Part shown: positions 1 to 12,418 of the stretch, one piece after another
Layout of the letters: each line of letters starts with the position of its first letter
How positions within the stretch are numbered: the stretch's first letter is position 1
Origin: Voacanga thouarsii
Lineage: Eukaryota > Streptophyta > Magnoliopsida > Gentianales > Apocynaceae
Assembly: GCA_026120185.1 (NCBI GenBank)
Contig: JANUWF010001660.1
Coordinates: forward strand, 107,001 to 171,000
Length of the DNA: 64,000 nt
Direction of reading: 5' to 3'
Notes under the pieces: generated by a model
What the model saw: only the letters and a program-made list of their open reading frames with translations
What the model was told of the DNA's origin: nothing
The model's database searches: none
Translations under genes and position numbers: made by a program

Positions 1-1518
1 GGTTGCCAGGTAACAAGCCTACACGTTCCATTTAACCAATTATACAATTAATGTTTCTTGGACCATATGAATCTTGGTCAAATGTCCCAAATATAGTTAA
101 GGAAGTTTGGTTTGCCGAGTGGACGGTAATTATTTCTTTTCTTGATTTTATTATTAGTGTTATATAGTAATCATCTATATAATATTTTGACAATTCTTAT
201 GGCTAATATGCAGAAACAGTTGCAGTGGGATAAGATGCATAATGGACTCATTAGATCAAAATGGGACAAGAAAGGTAGCAAGATCTACACTTATTTGATG
301 GACCAAGTTCGTAAAGGGAAAGTTTCACATGACTTTATGAAGGATGAAGACTATAACAAGCTGCGAGCAATTTGGGATGGTGACAAATTCAAGAAGATTG
401 CAAAGATAATAAAGGCAAATAGAAATAGTGATTGTGGAGGTTTTGAAGGCTCTCGTCACTCCGGCGGTTCCATACCGACGACAATGCACAAGAGAAAACT
501 AGTAATTTTCTTATTTTTAGTACTTCAATTTAAATTTATGAAAATAACTTGTTTTAAAAATACTTAGAATTAATATCTATATATCTAATGTACTTTAATA
601 CTATTTTATGATTAAACCAAATATAGGAAAGAAAATATCATAAGGACTACTCATATTCTGAAATATATGTCTTCACACACACAACAAACATTGAAGATGA
701 GGTTGAGCAAGTGCTTAAGAAGGAACGCCGAATGTTGGAGGGTGAAGATGTGGAGCTTAGAGGCCCAGAACTTGTCTTTGTTGACAAGCGGTCCAAGGAA
801 ACATATGTAAGTTTCATAAGTTAATAATGGTCTTTAGTACTTTTTATTCCATACTACTATATCCATTATATTTAGCTCAAGTGAAGGCAGCTTTACCGCT
901 TCCATTTTTTCCATCTAAAGTGGAAGACTTTAACGTGCCTATTTATTGCTTTCCATATGTATAGCCATTTTGTAGGAGTTTTGGGAGGGGGGAGGGGAGG
1001 GGGGAATGGTTGGAGGGGGGAGCTTGGTTAAAATGTATTTGTTATGCATGAACTATGAAAGGGGGGTTGTGGGAGTGCATTGTGGACCAAGTCAAATAAA
1101 GAGAGGGAGGGATGGGAGCTTGGTTAAAATGTGTTTTTTATGCATGAACTATGAAAGGGGGGGTTGGGGGGAGGGGTGCATTCTGGACTAAGTCAAATAA
1201 ACTTTTTTGATTGAAAAGATGGCAAAATATTCAAATGATGGTGTTTACAACCAGATGATTCTAATTATGATGGATGTTCTTTGTTTTAAGCTTCACAATC
1301 ACTAATATAGTTGAGATTTTCATGGTGTTTATTCCAAAATTCTTATCCACTGTTTATTTTGATATTTCTGCATTTGTTTATGTGTTAGCATTACTACCAA
1401 GAAGAATTGAAGAAAGAGATGGCATCACTTGCTAGCCAGATAGTTGAAGGGGAGCAGCCTTCACCAATAAATAAGGCTGATATTTGGTTGCGAGTTGTAG
1501 GCCATCCTAAGAAAGGGA
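1..1518 (+). pseudogene. CACTA (En/Spm) transposon gene fragment, Transposase_24-like, exons and introns recognisable
   Basis: Four exons can be read: about 51-125 (encodes WSNVPNIVKEVWFAEWT), about 213-501, 627-806 and 1389-1518. Introns 502-626 and 807-1388 begin GT and end AG and keep the frame. The second exon has LQWDKMHNGLIRSKWDKKGS, then KKIAKIIKANRNS and a SRHSGGS motif; the third has VFTHT followed by LVFVDKRSKETY; the fourth has ADIWLRVVGHPKKGN. This order (WD..H, FKK..AK.NR, HxGGS, THT, VDxRxxxxY, W..VVGxPKKG) is the layout I know from the plant Ptta/En/Spm Transposase_24 domain of CACTA elements. The 5' part lies outside the window, and the gene stops where gypsy sequence begins at about 1519. 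No CACTA terminal repeat is visible. The family call is fairly firm; whether the gene is inside a transposon or is a domesticated relative cannot be told from the fragment. Confidence 0.66.
983..1203 (+). repeat. G-rich run plus a roughly 96-bp tandem duplication inside the CACTA intron
   Basis: The intron 807-1388 holds G runs at 983-1004 (GGG, GGGGGG, GGGG, GGGGGG separated by single A), which fit a G-quadruplex pattern. Immediately after, a unit starting AGCTTGGTTAAAATGT (1021 and again 1117) and ending AGTCAAATAAA (about 1100 and 1201) is present twice with few differences. The open frame at 1006-1191 is a by-product of this duplication and is not annotated as a gene. Confidence 0.8.
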
Positions 1519-3621
1519 ATGCATTATGTGTTGCTAGAATATATTGAAAATTTTGTTATGGTATATTTTGATGATATTCTGATTTATAGCAAAACTTATG
1601 GAGATCATTTACATCATCTTAAATGTGTGCTTATTACTTTTAGAAGAGAAAGGTTATATGCAAAGTTTGACAAATGTTCATATTGTTTGGAAAAGATAAC
1701 TTTTCTTGGATATGTTGTGAGTTCAAAAAGTATTGAAGCTTATGAAGAAAAGGTCAATGCAATTCAGGATTGGCCAACACCTACTTCTGTTACTGAGGTA
1801 AGGAGTGTTTATGGGTTAGCCAGTTTTTAAAAGCATTTCATTAGAAATTTCAGCACAATAGCTATCCCATTGACTGAAGTTATTAAAAAGAATGTGGTGT
1901 TTAGGTAGGGAAAGAACAAGAAAAGGCATTAAGTGCTTTGAAAACAAAATTGAATGAAGCCCCATTGTTGTCCATGCCTAATTTTCAAAAAGCTTTTGAA
2001 GTGGAATGTGATGCTAGTGGAATAGGAATAGGTGCTGTGTTGACATAGGATCAAAAACCTATTGCATTTTTTAGTGAGAAGCTATCAGGTGCATCCTTGA
2101 ATTATTCCACTTATGACAAGGAATTGTATGCATTAGTGAGGACCTTGCACCATTGCCAACATTATTTGTTAGCTAGGGAATTTATCATACATACTGATCA
2201 TGAAACATTAAAACATCTAAAAGGCCAACAAAAGTTGAACAAAAGGCATACCAAATGGATGGAGTTCATTAGTACATTTCCATATGTGATCAAATATAAG
2301 AATGGTAAGGATAATGTACTAGCCGATGTATTATCTCGCAGGTATGTGCTTTTAAATTCCTTAGGTGCAAAATTACTTGGTCTTGAGCTTATTAAGGATT
2401 TATATACCAAGGGTGAAGAATTGGGAGAGATTTATCATGCTTGTGAAAAATGTGCTTTCCAAAAATTTTATAGGCAAGATGGGTTTTTTTTTTAAAGAGG
2501 GTAGACTTTGCATACCAAAAGGATCCTTGAGAGAATTGTTAGTGAAGAAAGCTCATGAAGGAGGTTTAATGGGACATTTTGGAAATTCAAAAACATTGGG
2601 TATTTTGCAAGAGAATTTTTATTGGCAAAAAATGAGGGGAGATGTAGAGAGGCATTGTAATTCATGTATAACATGTAGAAGGGCCAAGTCTAAAACACTA
2701 CCCCAGGGTTTATATACCCCTTTACCCATCCCTAATGCATCTTGGTTAGATATTTCAATGGATTTTATATTGGGATTGCTACAGACTAAGGGGGGAAAGG
2801 ATTTCATCTTTGTAGTTGTTGAATGATTTTCTAAGATGGCTTATTTTATTCCTTGTGCAAAAACTAATGATGCTACTCACATTGCAGGTTTATTCTTCAA
2901 GGAAGTGGTAAGATTACACAGGTTACCTCGAAGCATAATATCGAATAGGGATACTAAATTTTAAAGTCATTTTTGAAGAATATTGTGGGCAAAACTTGGA
3001 ACTAAGTTGTTGTTTACTACAAGTTATCACCCTCAAACGGATGAACAAATGAAGGTTGTCAACTAGACCCTCACACAACTACTATGGATAATCATCAAGA
3101 GGAACTTGAAGGACTGGGAAGAATGTCTTCCATATATCGAGTTTGCTTATAATAGAATTGTCCATTCTACTACTATATATTCTTCTTTTCAAAATGTTTA
3201 TGGGTTTAATCCATTAACCCCTTTAGATTTATCTCCCTTTCCTATAAATGAGTGATTAAGTCCTGATGGCAAAACAAGGCTAAAATGGTAAAGTCCACGC
3301 ACGAGAAAGTTAAATCTCTAATCAAAAAATGGAAAGAGGCCGTTGCATGCAAGTGCAACCAAGGAAGAAGGCAAGTGATATTTGAGCCAAGAGACTGGGT
3401 TTGGGTGCATTTGTGCAAGGAGGGATTTCGCACCTAATGCAAGTCAAAGCTTGAACTACGAGGAGTGGACCATTTCAAGTTCTTGAGCGATATGGAGACA
3501 ACACCTACAACATTAATCTACCGGGTAAGTATAATGTAAATGCTATTTTTAATGTAGCTAATCTTTCTCCTTATAATGTAGGTTATGATTCGAGAACGAA
3601 TCCATACCAAGAAGGGGGAAA
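1519..3621 (+). pseudogene. Ty3/gypsy pol fragment (gypsy-1): RT end, RNase H, integrase
   Basis: Starts in the middle of reverse transcriptase: 1519-1830 encodes VMVYFDDILIYSK, the catalytic YxDD block, then FLGYVVSS. RNase H follows at about 1905-2345 ([14 protein letters not shown], then [19 protein letters not shown] and [11 protein letters not shown]). The integrase zinc finger is at 2530-2700 (H..H then CNSCITCRRAK). The integrase core is at 2740-3240 with WLDISMDF, SYHPQTDEQ and LPYIEFAYN. The end of Pol is at 3455-3620 (GPFQVLERYGDNTYNINLPG then DSRTNPYQEGG). Several in-frame stops (around 1828, 1906, 2047, 2824, 2962) and at least two frameshifts break it. Gag, protease and the first half of RT are absent because the fragment is 5' truncated against the CACTA gene. 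Once encoded DNA synthesis and insertion functions; now dead. Confidence 0.9.
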
Positions 3622-4740
3622 TGATAGGAATCAATCTGACTACGGGGATCGAGCTTAAGAAGAGGGAGATGACAAAACTGAAACAAAGCCAAGTTTGCCC
3701 AGTCTGTTGATGAGAGCCCATTTCAAATAATTGCAATACAATCTTCAGGTATATCTACAAGCTCATTTCAAGTGGGATAGTATATGGACGTTGCTGGAAG
3801 AGGATCGAGAACAGACCATGCTGTTAATGAACGAAGGACGTCAACCAAAAATAGTTTGTGAAGAAACGTCGCCCAGAATGGACCTCATGCCGGCCCTACT
3901 AGCCTGACCTGGCACTAGCTAAGTACTGGAAAACATTTCAACTTTTTTTTTTATGCGCGCACTGTTCCAGCCAAACGGACCCGACCCTAACCCCAACGCT
4001 ACTAGCCCTACCCGACACCGTCTGTGTACTATAAAATGCCTCGTTTGATTCTGACTTTTTATGAATTGGTACTATTATTCAAGAATATACCCGGCGTCAT
4101 CCCTATGAGCCCTACTCGGTGCCAACCGTGCTCTGGATCCAAACCCCTGACAATTTTCAGCTATTTTTGGGGTCAGTTTATAATATTTTAAAGTGTTTTA
4201 GGTCAGGAATAGAGTACCATTATATAATGCTTGTATTGTAAGAACAATAACAACATTATTACATAGTTTATCATAAATGAAGCATTCAACTTGAAGGTTG
4301 AAGCAATGGAGAGATTCCTTATTCAACTTCAATCCAAGACCAACCTATGGGCTTAATCCACCCTTAAGTAAGTGTTTATAAACTCAAAGGATAATTTAAC
4401 TAGGAAGTCAACAAGGGTTCTTCTTGTATGTCATTTAGGATTCTTGTTGTTTCTTGTTTGAATGCCCACAATTCCCTGTCCTTTTATTTCTTGATTTCTT
4501 GCTAAATCAAGGGTTCTATGGTGTTGTTGTGGTAACTTATCTACTAAATTTGGAGTTCTAAAAGTTAGATCTTTTAGGGTTCTTTGTTGGTGGAAAAAGG
4601 TGTTACTTTGTCTCTTTTCTTGATCTCTTTATGTTCTTTTCTTGTTTGCTATGCTTTTCTTGAAATCCATCTACTTTGTTCAAGTCCAAACAAAAGCCAC
4701 TTTTAGATCTTGAAGGACATCCTCCCTTAAGCTCATAACA
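3622..4740 (+). mobile_element. Probable 3' LTR of gypsy-1
   Basis: A purine tract (GAAGGGGGAAA, 3611-3621) directly precedes TGATAGGAATC, the same arrangement as at 51957-51971 in gypsy-2, whose Pol tail is also alike. A TATA-like CTATAAAAT lies at 4030-4038 after a GC-rich stretch (3886-4020). The right end is not fixed: no TSD or clear CA end was found, and 4740 is only an estimate from the 1126-bp LTR of gypsy-2. LTR start is fairly secure, end is not. Confidence 0.55.
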
Positions 4741-6275
4741 GTTTGTCTCTTTGTCTTAGGGTTGGCTTTCTTTAGTTGGTTAAGTGTCTTTTTTCTTCCC
4801 AATAAGGAAATATTTTTCATCTTAAGTGTGGGGGAGTGAGTTGTGTCTTTATTTACTTTCGTAGGATCTTTATTAATATTTCTCTTTAGTTTGGTCTCTT
4901 TAATTTAAGTGTGTTTTTTAAATTTTTTTTAACCTTTATTTTCTTTATGCTTTTATTTGTGTTTTGTTTTGCTAGTAGGAATACATACTTCTTCGACAAG
5001 CTCTTCTATTCTATTCTAAGTTTTAATATTTATTGGAGCATCATTGCACTTGGAGGGTATTGCTTAACTTTCTACCCCTTTTATCATTTTTGGTCTCTTT
5101 GGAGATGCTTTCTTATGGTTATTTTTTACCAATGAGGACATTGTCCAGTTTAAGTGTGGGGGAGTGGTTTGGTAATAATTTTTGTCCAAGTTTTTATCAA
5201 TTATCTTGGTGTTTTCTTGGTATCAAGCTAAATTTTAAAAATTTGGCAAATTTGAAAGTTTAGAAATTTTGGAGCTAATTTAAGCTAATTTGTCTAGAAT
5301 GATGTTATGATTTTCTTTTTAGCTTTGGGTATAAATTTGTCATTCATTGTGGTTGGATTTTTATTTAAAAGGAAAACTTGTGCATTAAGTTACATTTCTC
5401 TAAGTCTTGAGAATTTAAGTTAACATTATTTATATTTGGTATTTGAGTTTTATTTTATTCTTTGAGTTTGAATATGGATGACGTGATGAATATGGGAAGA
5501 GTTGATGATTGATTCTTGTATTATAGATTTAAAATTTGATTAACTTTGAGTTGTGAATAAGCAATGTGAGGAAATAAAAAAAATTAAGTGGAAAAGAACC
5601 AATGTGAGTTGGAAAAAACATAGAGCTGAAAAAAATTGCTTTCATCTTTTGAGAAAAAAAATACCTTTTGCTGAAAAGGGAGTTAATATGGAGAAAATAG
5701 CAAGTATTATTTGGTGCACTCTCCTGAGGCTATCCCGAAGGTAAAAAAAAGGCAAGAAAAAGAAAAGAAAGAAAATGTTGAAAAAAAATGATGAAAAAAA
5801 ATAATGACTATAAGGGGGCCAATACGATGCGTGAAGAGAAATCCACTCACTTGAAGCTATCAATTCCCTAAGTCATTGAAAAAAAAGAGAGTGGAGTGTT
5901 TTCCTTATTTCACTAACTGGAGTTTTGTAAATTTGAGTTTATAATGCTGGAATTGGTTAAATAGCTTACCTTGTATGATTTATGTTATCTATGCTTTTGC
6001 TTGAAGAGTTGGATGATTTTCTTATACTAGAAATAAGCTTATTTAACTTAACTTTGATGGCCTTGGGATTGTTTGTTTTAATACATGAGTTTGAAAGGTT
6101 TTAAAAGGGTTGAATGAGCGATGAATTTATGTTTATGGTTGGAAGAAGGTTATGTTCTCACTGTGGATGAAATTGCTAAGGAAAAATTTACTAAATTGTT
6201 CTGTCTTAATTCTAAATGCTTACTGTTTTAATTCTTATTTACTTGAGGACAAGAAAAGCTCAAGTGTGGGGGAAT
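4741..6275 (+). mobile_element. 3' noncoding internal region of an Athila-like gypsy element, 5' truncated
   Basis: No coding domain is visible. The stretch is T-rich then A-rich and carries the polypurine motif AAGTGTGGGGGA three times (4824, 5152 and 6262); the last copy abuts the LTR and is the expected plus-strand primer. This style of long noncoding DNA ahead of the 3' LTR is known in Athila/Tat-group gypsy elements. The left limit is uncertain because the end of the gypsy-1 LTR is uncertain. Confidence 0.55.
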
Positions 6276-7778
6276 TGATAAGCGCTAAATTCATCACTAT
6301 TTTCTTAGTGATTTGAGGGTATTTTGTGATACTTTTGATGTAATAACTAGGCGTATTCCTTCCTATTTGATATTTTGTTTGTAAAAAGTATCTTTGACAA
6401 ATTTGTGCAGATTTAAGTGGATTTCCAGCAAAAAGTAAAAGATTCCAGATTGGACTTGGCGTCAGGTCCAGTTAAGGCACCAAGTGCCAGATCTGCTCTG
6501 AAAAAGCAACAATTTTGAGGAGAAATAGATTGGACCTGGCACTAGGTGGGTCGAATGGACTTGGCGCCAGGTCCATTCTGATCAATGTTGGCGGATTTTC
6601 CTTTTCAAAGCAGATTTTGACAATTGCACTTTGATTCTTTTGAGAACTCTCTCAACCACGAAAAAGGACTCTTGTACACATTTTTTGGCAATTAAAATTT
6701 TTATATATACAAGAGAATAACATTGTACAAACTAGTTTTTAGAGTTTTCATAGTTTTTAGTTCTTTAATATAATATCTTTAGAAAACTCGTAGAAAGACA
6801 ACAAGAATTAGGAGGATCAAGTGGAATTATTGGAAAGAAAGATGAGGTTAATCAAGAAGGTTTCAATGTGAAAGAAACGATCTTGCTTGTCTATGAGTGA
6901 CTTTTTTTCCTTTTTTTTTTTTGTAATTTATTGACAATTTGAGAATAATGTTTTAATTGTCTTTAGATTATATTCTTTTGGATTAATGATTTTGTATTGA
7001 TTTTAATTCTTTGATCAATTTATTTATATTCTTAGTATTTGATTACTTGAGCATAATATCTTGTTGGATTGATTAGTTGTCTTTTAATTAACTTGCAAAA
7101 CGATGTTAGGAGAGAACGACCAACTAATTAATTCAATACTAGTTATTCTTAACTTGTTTGAAAAGGAGGTTAAGGGTACAGACTAAGTAATTAAAAATTA
7201 GTTGATGATTACTAGAATATAGATTCATTGGCTAATGTCATGTTTTAAATCACCTAGAGTATAGGGATTTGTGTGAGGATTAATTTTAGTACATCTTTTG
7301 GGTAAATTGGTTTAGACAAAATATGTTCACTAATTTAACTAGAATATAGCGATTCCATGGATTGCAAATGAAGTGAGTCTAATTTAATCCTTCACGACGT
7401 CAAGATAATAATTAATTGAGAGAATACCTTGTCAATCATTATTGTGTATTCAATGATTTCTATCTATTTACATGTCTTTTCTCCTTGTCCTCACTCCTTG
7501 ATTATCTTTGTGACTTTTCTTGCATGACTTGATTCTCTAGAATATTAGGTTAGTAGGTTTTTTACTTCTATTCCTTTGTTCAATTGCCTAAACAATAAAG
7601 ATTTGGGTAAAGTAAGGTGGGAGCCTAAGTTCTCGTGGATTCGATACTTGCTAGTCCCTATACTATACGATGGGTATACTTGCCTGTATGTGTGGTTTTA
7701 GTGGTTGGTATTTTAATTAAAACTTGATTAATTGTGTAATTTGTTGGTAATATTTGCTACACTAAAAAACACGCATCA
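6276..7778 (+). mobile_element. Athila-like 3' LTR (1503 bp)
   Basis: Begins TGATAAGCGC right after the purine tract AGTGTGGGGGAATT and ends ACACGCATCA. Its first 120 bases resemble the starts of the solo LTRs at 7999 and 39572 (minus), including TTTTGTGATAC and ATTCCTTCCTATTTGATATTTT. It holds GC-rich palindromic words at 6452-6574. The LTR abuts minus-strand copia RNase H sequence at 7779, so the element inserted into that copia. AGTAT (7779-7783) would be the right target duplication, but the left partner is not visible. Confidence 0.8.
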
Positions 7779-7998
7779 AGTATCTTGTTTGGAACTCTTC
7801 CAATATTGCCCTATCCACACAACGTAAACACGTAGCCAGACTATGATTTGAAATCATCTTTATTAGATTGAAAATTGGCATTAGTATACCTATTTATTTT
7901 CAAATCACCTCCTCTATATATTAAGAATACATTCTTAGTCCTTCGCAAGTATTTAAGGATATTCTTCACAGCTGCCCAATGACCCTCACTAGGGTCAG
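7779..7998 (-). pseudogene. Copia B' RNase H fragment
   Basis: Read on the minus strand this gives GHWAAVKNILKYLRRTK, then INRYTNANFQSNKDDFKS and GYVF, the start of the Ty1/copia RNase H domain. It continues across the solo LTR into 9842 onward; the two parts join at codons for YQSDP, exactly as in the related copia B at about 37300. The C-terminal half is missing, cut by the Athila-like LTR at 7778. Confidence 0.85.
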
Positions 7999-9841
7999 TG
8001 ATAGGGCCTAAATTAGTCATATTTTTCCTAATTATTTGATATTATTTTGTGATACATTTTGTGAAATAACTAGTCATATTCCTTCCTATTTGATATTTTC
8101 CTTATAAAAATACTTTTCTATAATTTTATGTAAAAATAAGGAAAAATTAGAGCTAATTGTGGGGTTTTTCATAATAGAACTGGCACTAGCCCAGGAAGGG
8201 GAACCGGCGCCGGCCTTCCACTGGAGAAGCGTGGAGGAATTTAGTGAAATAGAGGAAAATTGCAATTGAAATTTGAATGGCTAAAGGAAACAATTAGCTT
8301 AAAATGGCTCACGGCTAGCAAAAGAAACCGACAGCCACAACAAAAGTTCAGTAGAAGCAAAGAAATTGCAACAAAGAAATAGTTTTGGTGGGGCCCAGAT
8401 ACAAATCAAAGTTAATAATTATGGCTGGAGCATGAAAAATGAACGAGAACAATTTTTGGCAATAGAATTGGTGGTTTTCGGCTTAACTGAGCCAATGTAT
8501 AGAAGATGGCTCAATTGAGCCATCACACCAAAGGAAAGCAGTGGTCAGCTCGGCAGATTCAGTAAGCTCAAATTGGAAGCAAATTTAGCAATTGCAATTC
8601 TGACATCAAAAACATCTCCAGCACTATATGACAAAAACCGAATTAGAAGTCCAAATTGAATTCAATTTCACAAAAAGGTCAAAGACGGTGGACCCTTGTT
8701 TTATTTAGTTTTATTTAGGTTTTTCTTAGACTTTTATTTAGTTTTTATTACTCCTTTTTTGTTTTTGATTTCTTTAGGTAATTACTTCTTTTTTATTTAG
8801 GATTCTTTTAAGAACTTTGTAAGCCTATAAATAAAGGCCAATTTACCCTAGAAAAGGGGAGGTGCACAATGTAGGGACTTAGACATATTTTTAAGTGCAT
8901 CACCAATATTTTCCCGGGGAGAAATAAAAAATTCAATGAGGGTTGTACAAGAAGGTCTTCAAAGGAAGAAGAAGGAGGCTTCTCTATGAGTGCTTTCTTT
9001 TACTTTGTTTTCTTTTTTTTTGAACAATGATATGTTAATTATTTTATTGTAATTTAACATTGTTTTAGATATTCATGGTTTTTAGAGTTATTTGATCTTT
9101 TGATTAATTGATTGTTACTCTTGGTATTTAATTACTTAGATTGATTACGAGATTCATTGATTTTTTTTTTTTCATTAACTTGCTTGGAAAAGGGGTTGAT
9201 GGTGGTTTCAATTGGTTAATTTCATATTTGTTGTTTCTTAACTTGCTTGGGAAAGGGGTTAATTGCTAAGAACTGGTAATTAAAGATTAGTTGATATCTA
9301 CCAGATTATGGATTCATTAGTTAATTTCATGTTTTAAGTTTGCCAGAGTATGGAAATTTAATTAGAGAATTGTGTTTAATGCATCTTTTGGGTAAGATTG
9401 GTTGAGACAGAGTATGTGATGCTAAGTTACCTAGAAGATAGGGATTCATGGATTGGGAAAGAAGTGAGTCTATTATAATTCTTCATGATGCCAAGAGAAT
9501 AATTAGTTCTGATAAAGGATGGGTACTTTAAGATCATGAGTTTCTAAATAATGGTTTGAATTGCATACTTTTTCATTCTTGATATGTATATATTTTTATT
9601 TTGATTTTCTTTTATTTTTATTTTGATTTGTTTTTCACTTTATTGAGTCAATTAAACAATAAAAGAAAGGTGACTAATGTCTACTTGTTCCTTGAGGATC
9701 GACAATCATTTGAACCATATTCTCGGTTAATGATGAGTACGCTTGCTCATATGTGTGATTTGGGTTGAACGTTTTAATTTAAACTTGATTGGGAATGTGC
9801 TTAGTTTTATATGATTTTTATACCCAAGTCCGGACACAGCA
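7999..9841 (+). mobile_element. Solo Athila-like LTR (1843 bp)
   Basis: Starts TGATAGGGCC and ends GACACAGCA, flanked by GTCAG at 7994-7998 and 9842-9846. The bases on both sides are one continuous copia sequence, so this is a clean insertion reduced to a solo LTR by recombination between its two LTRs. TATA-like CTATAAATAAAG is at about 8826-8837, followed by the likely R/U5. A GC-rich block (8179-8215) contains the 10-bp palindrome CCGGCGCCGG, and 8505-8524 is a perfect 20-bp palindrome. No coding capacity. Confidence 0.93.
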
Positions 9842-10720
9842 GTCAGATTGGTATCTTCTTGTCAATTTGATAGCACAGGATATATCATAGCATATATGAT
9901 GGTTCTAATTGTAGAAGCACATGGAATTCTACTCATATAATCCCTTTCAACTTGTGTCTTTGGAGACATTAACTTTGAAAGGCTTATCCCATGGGATATA
10001 GGTAGGAATCATTTTTTGGATTGATCCATGCTAAATCTTTTCAACTTATCTCTATAGATCCTAATTCCAAGAATATAGGTTGCTTCTCCAAGGTCTTTCA
10101 TGGAGAATTTCTTGGACAACCAACCTTTTACTGACTGAAGGATAGGTATATCATTTCATCTTAATAATATGTCATCTACATAAAATAACAGGAAAACTAC
10201 TACACTCTCACTAACCTTCTTATATATACAAGGTTCATCCATATTTTGAATGAAACCAAACTCTTTGATTGTTTCATCAAAACGGATGTTCTAACTCCTA
10301 GAAGCTTACTTAAGTCCATATATAAACCTCTGTAGCTTGCACACTTTTGTGCTATTATTGGATATGAAACCCTTAGGTTATGTCATATACACTTCCTTAG
10401 TCAAGTTGCTATTTAGTAAAGTTGTTTTCACATCCATTTGCCAGATCTCATAATTATAATGAGTTGCAATGGCAAGGAGTATTCTGATGGAATTCAGCAT
10501 AGCAACTGGTGAGAAGGTTTCGTCATAGTCAATACCATGCTGTTGACATAACCATTAGCCACCAGTCGTGCTTTATAGGTAACTAGGTTACTATCCATGT
10601 CGATTTTCTTCTTGAAAACCCATTTGCACTTAATAGGTTTAATTCCTTTGGGTGGATCAACCAGAGTCCATACTTAGTTGTCATACATAGAATCTATCTC
10701 TGACTTCATGACTTCAAGCC
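9842..10720 (-). pseudogene. Copia B' reverse transcriptase
   Basis: Minus-strand Ty1/copia RT. The active-site block YVDDILL is intact at about 10175-10195. Upstream on the same strand come the WQMDVKTTLLN-type segment (about 10420-10450), then the KWVFKKK motif (about 10600). Stops and short indels are scattered. It matches copia B (36380-37290) domain for domain, so the two are members of one family. Non-functional. Confidence 0.88.
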
Positions 10721-12084
10721 ATTTGTTAGATTTTGAACTGGTAGAACTTCCTTGTAAGTAGTAGGCTTATCATCATCTATGAGCAATAAATCATTGTGGT
10801 CATTAATGAGAAATTCATATCTCTCAGGCGCCACATGTATCCTACTTGACCTACGAGGTTCTTGTGTAGTTGAAGGTTTATCTATTCTCTCAATAGATAT
10901 GGGATCAAATGGTTGATTCTTGTTTATTTATTCTTCTTGAACTTCACTAAGTTCAATCTTACTCTCACTGTCCGCTTTAAGTAAGTGCTCCTTCTCTAAT
11001 AGGACAACATGTTTTGAAATAAATACTTTATTTTTAGGAGAGAGATAGAAGTAATATCCAAAAGATTCTTTCGGTTAACCCACAAACAAACACTTGTTAG
11101 ATTTATGGTCAAGTTTGTCTGACTGTGGCCTTTTAACAAATATAGGGCAACCCTATACTCTTAAGTGAGAAAACTTTGGTTTCTTGTCAAAGAACATCTC
11201 AAATGAGGTAGTACAACCATTTTTTTACGGAACTCCGTTTAAAACATAAACAGATCTCTCTAGTGCGTACCCCCAAAACAATTTTGGGCAGTCTGCAGAA
11301 GCCATCATAGTTCGTACCATGTCTAAAAGGGTTCAATTCCTTCTCTTAGATTCACCATTATGTTGAGATATATGCGGTGGAGTCCATTGAGATAATATTC
11401 CATTATCTCTAAGATAATCTTGAAACTCTTAACTTATGTATTCACCTTCTCGATCAGATCTTAGAGTCTTAATATTTTTTCTAAGTTATTTCTCTACTTC
11501 ATTCTTGAAGTCTTTAAACTTTTCAAAAGCTTCATATTTGTACTTCATTAAATATAAATACCCATATTGTGAATAATCATCGATAAATGTTATGAAATAG
11601 TGATAACATCCTGTTAATTATATAGACATTGAGCCACATACATCAGAATGTATAAGTGCTGGTGACTTTTTGGCCCTTTCTCCTTTTTCAGAAAAAAGGA
11701 GTTTTAGCCATTTTACCAAGTAAACAAGACTCGCATGTGCCATATAATTCATAATCAAATGACCCTAAGTCACCTAGCTTGTGTAACTTAGAAACGTGAT
11801 TTTCATTTATATAGCCTAAACAACAATGCCATAAATAAGATAAGGTAGAATTATCTATTCTTAGTTTCTTATTGTTTACATTGAGGATTGGATTATCCAT
11901 GTCTAGAACCCATTAACCAAAGTTACGGAACTATAATGAATATCATTCAATGAAAAAGAACAATATTTTGTAATTCTACATAAATGAAATCCACGTAAAT
12001 CTAAACACGCAATTGAGATAATATTTTTCAATAAAACTAGTACAAAAATAATAATTTTATAATTCTAAAACTAATCCTGAAGCT
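10721..12084 (-). pseudogene. Copia B' integrase and GAG_pre-integrase
   Basis: The GAG_pre-integrase segment is at 11688-11930 (WHCCLGYINENHVSKL, CESCLLGKMAKT). The integrase core runs leftward to about 10985, with FITFIDDYS-like sequence near 11580 and SQHNGESKRRN near 11345. In that last motif the position normally occupied by the catalytic glutamate (family GVSERRN) reads K. Similarity to copia B continues rightward to about 12075 (the equivalent of 35075) and then stops at a 25-bp repeat, where an opposite-strand block starts. Confidence 0.85.
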
Positions 12085-12418
12085 GAAAGAAAAAAAAATG
12101 TTTTTTTGCCCCAAGTCGCGGCTCACTAAGAGCCGAGCCACGGCTTGAGGCACAATAAATCCCAAGTCGCAAGTCACATGGGCTTGGCTTCCAAGACGCA
12201 CAACTCATGGAGAGGATTATGCACATCCTACTCCCCAAGATGCAATTCGTTGTTTATAAATAATAAAAAAATCTTTTCCTTTTCATTTTGTTTGTCTTCT
12301 TGCGCATAGGCCCACAGATGACTTTGTTTGTTTTTCACTTGACAACTAAATTTTCCTAAAGTTAGTATTTTGGGACTAAAATAATTTTTCCAAAGTTCTT
12401 ATTTTGGAAAATAATATT

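Noticed and set aside
1006..1191. 61-codon plus-strand frame
   Set aside because: Produced by the G-rich tandem duplication inside a CACTA intron; repeated peptide, no domain.
4911..5863. Short hydrophobic frames on both strands
   Set aside because: T-rich and A-rich noncoding DNA ahead of an Athila-like LTR; no conserved motif.
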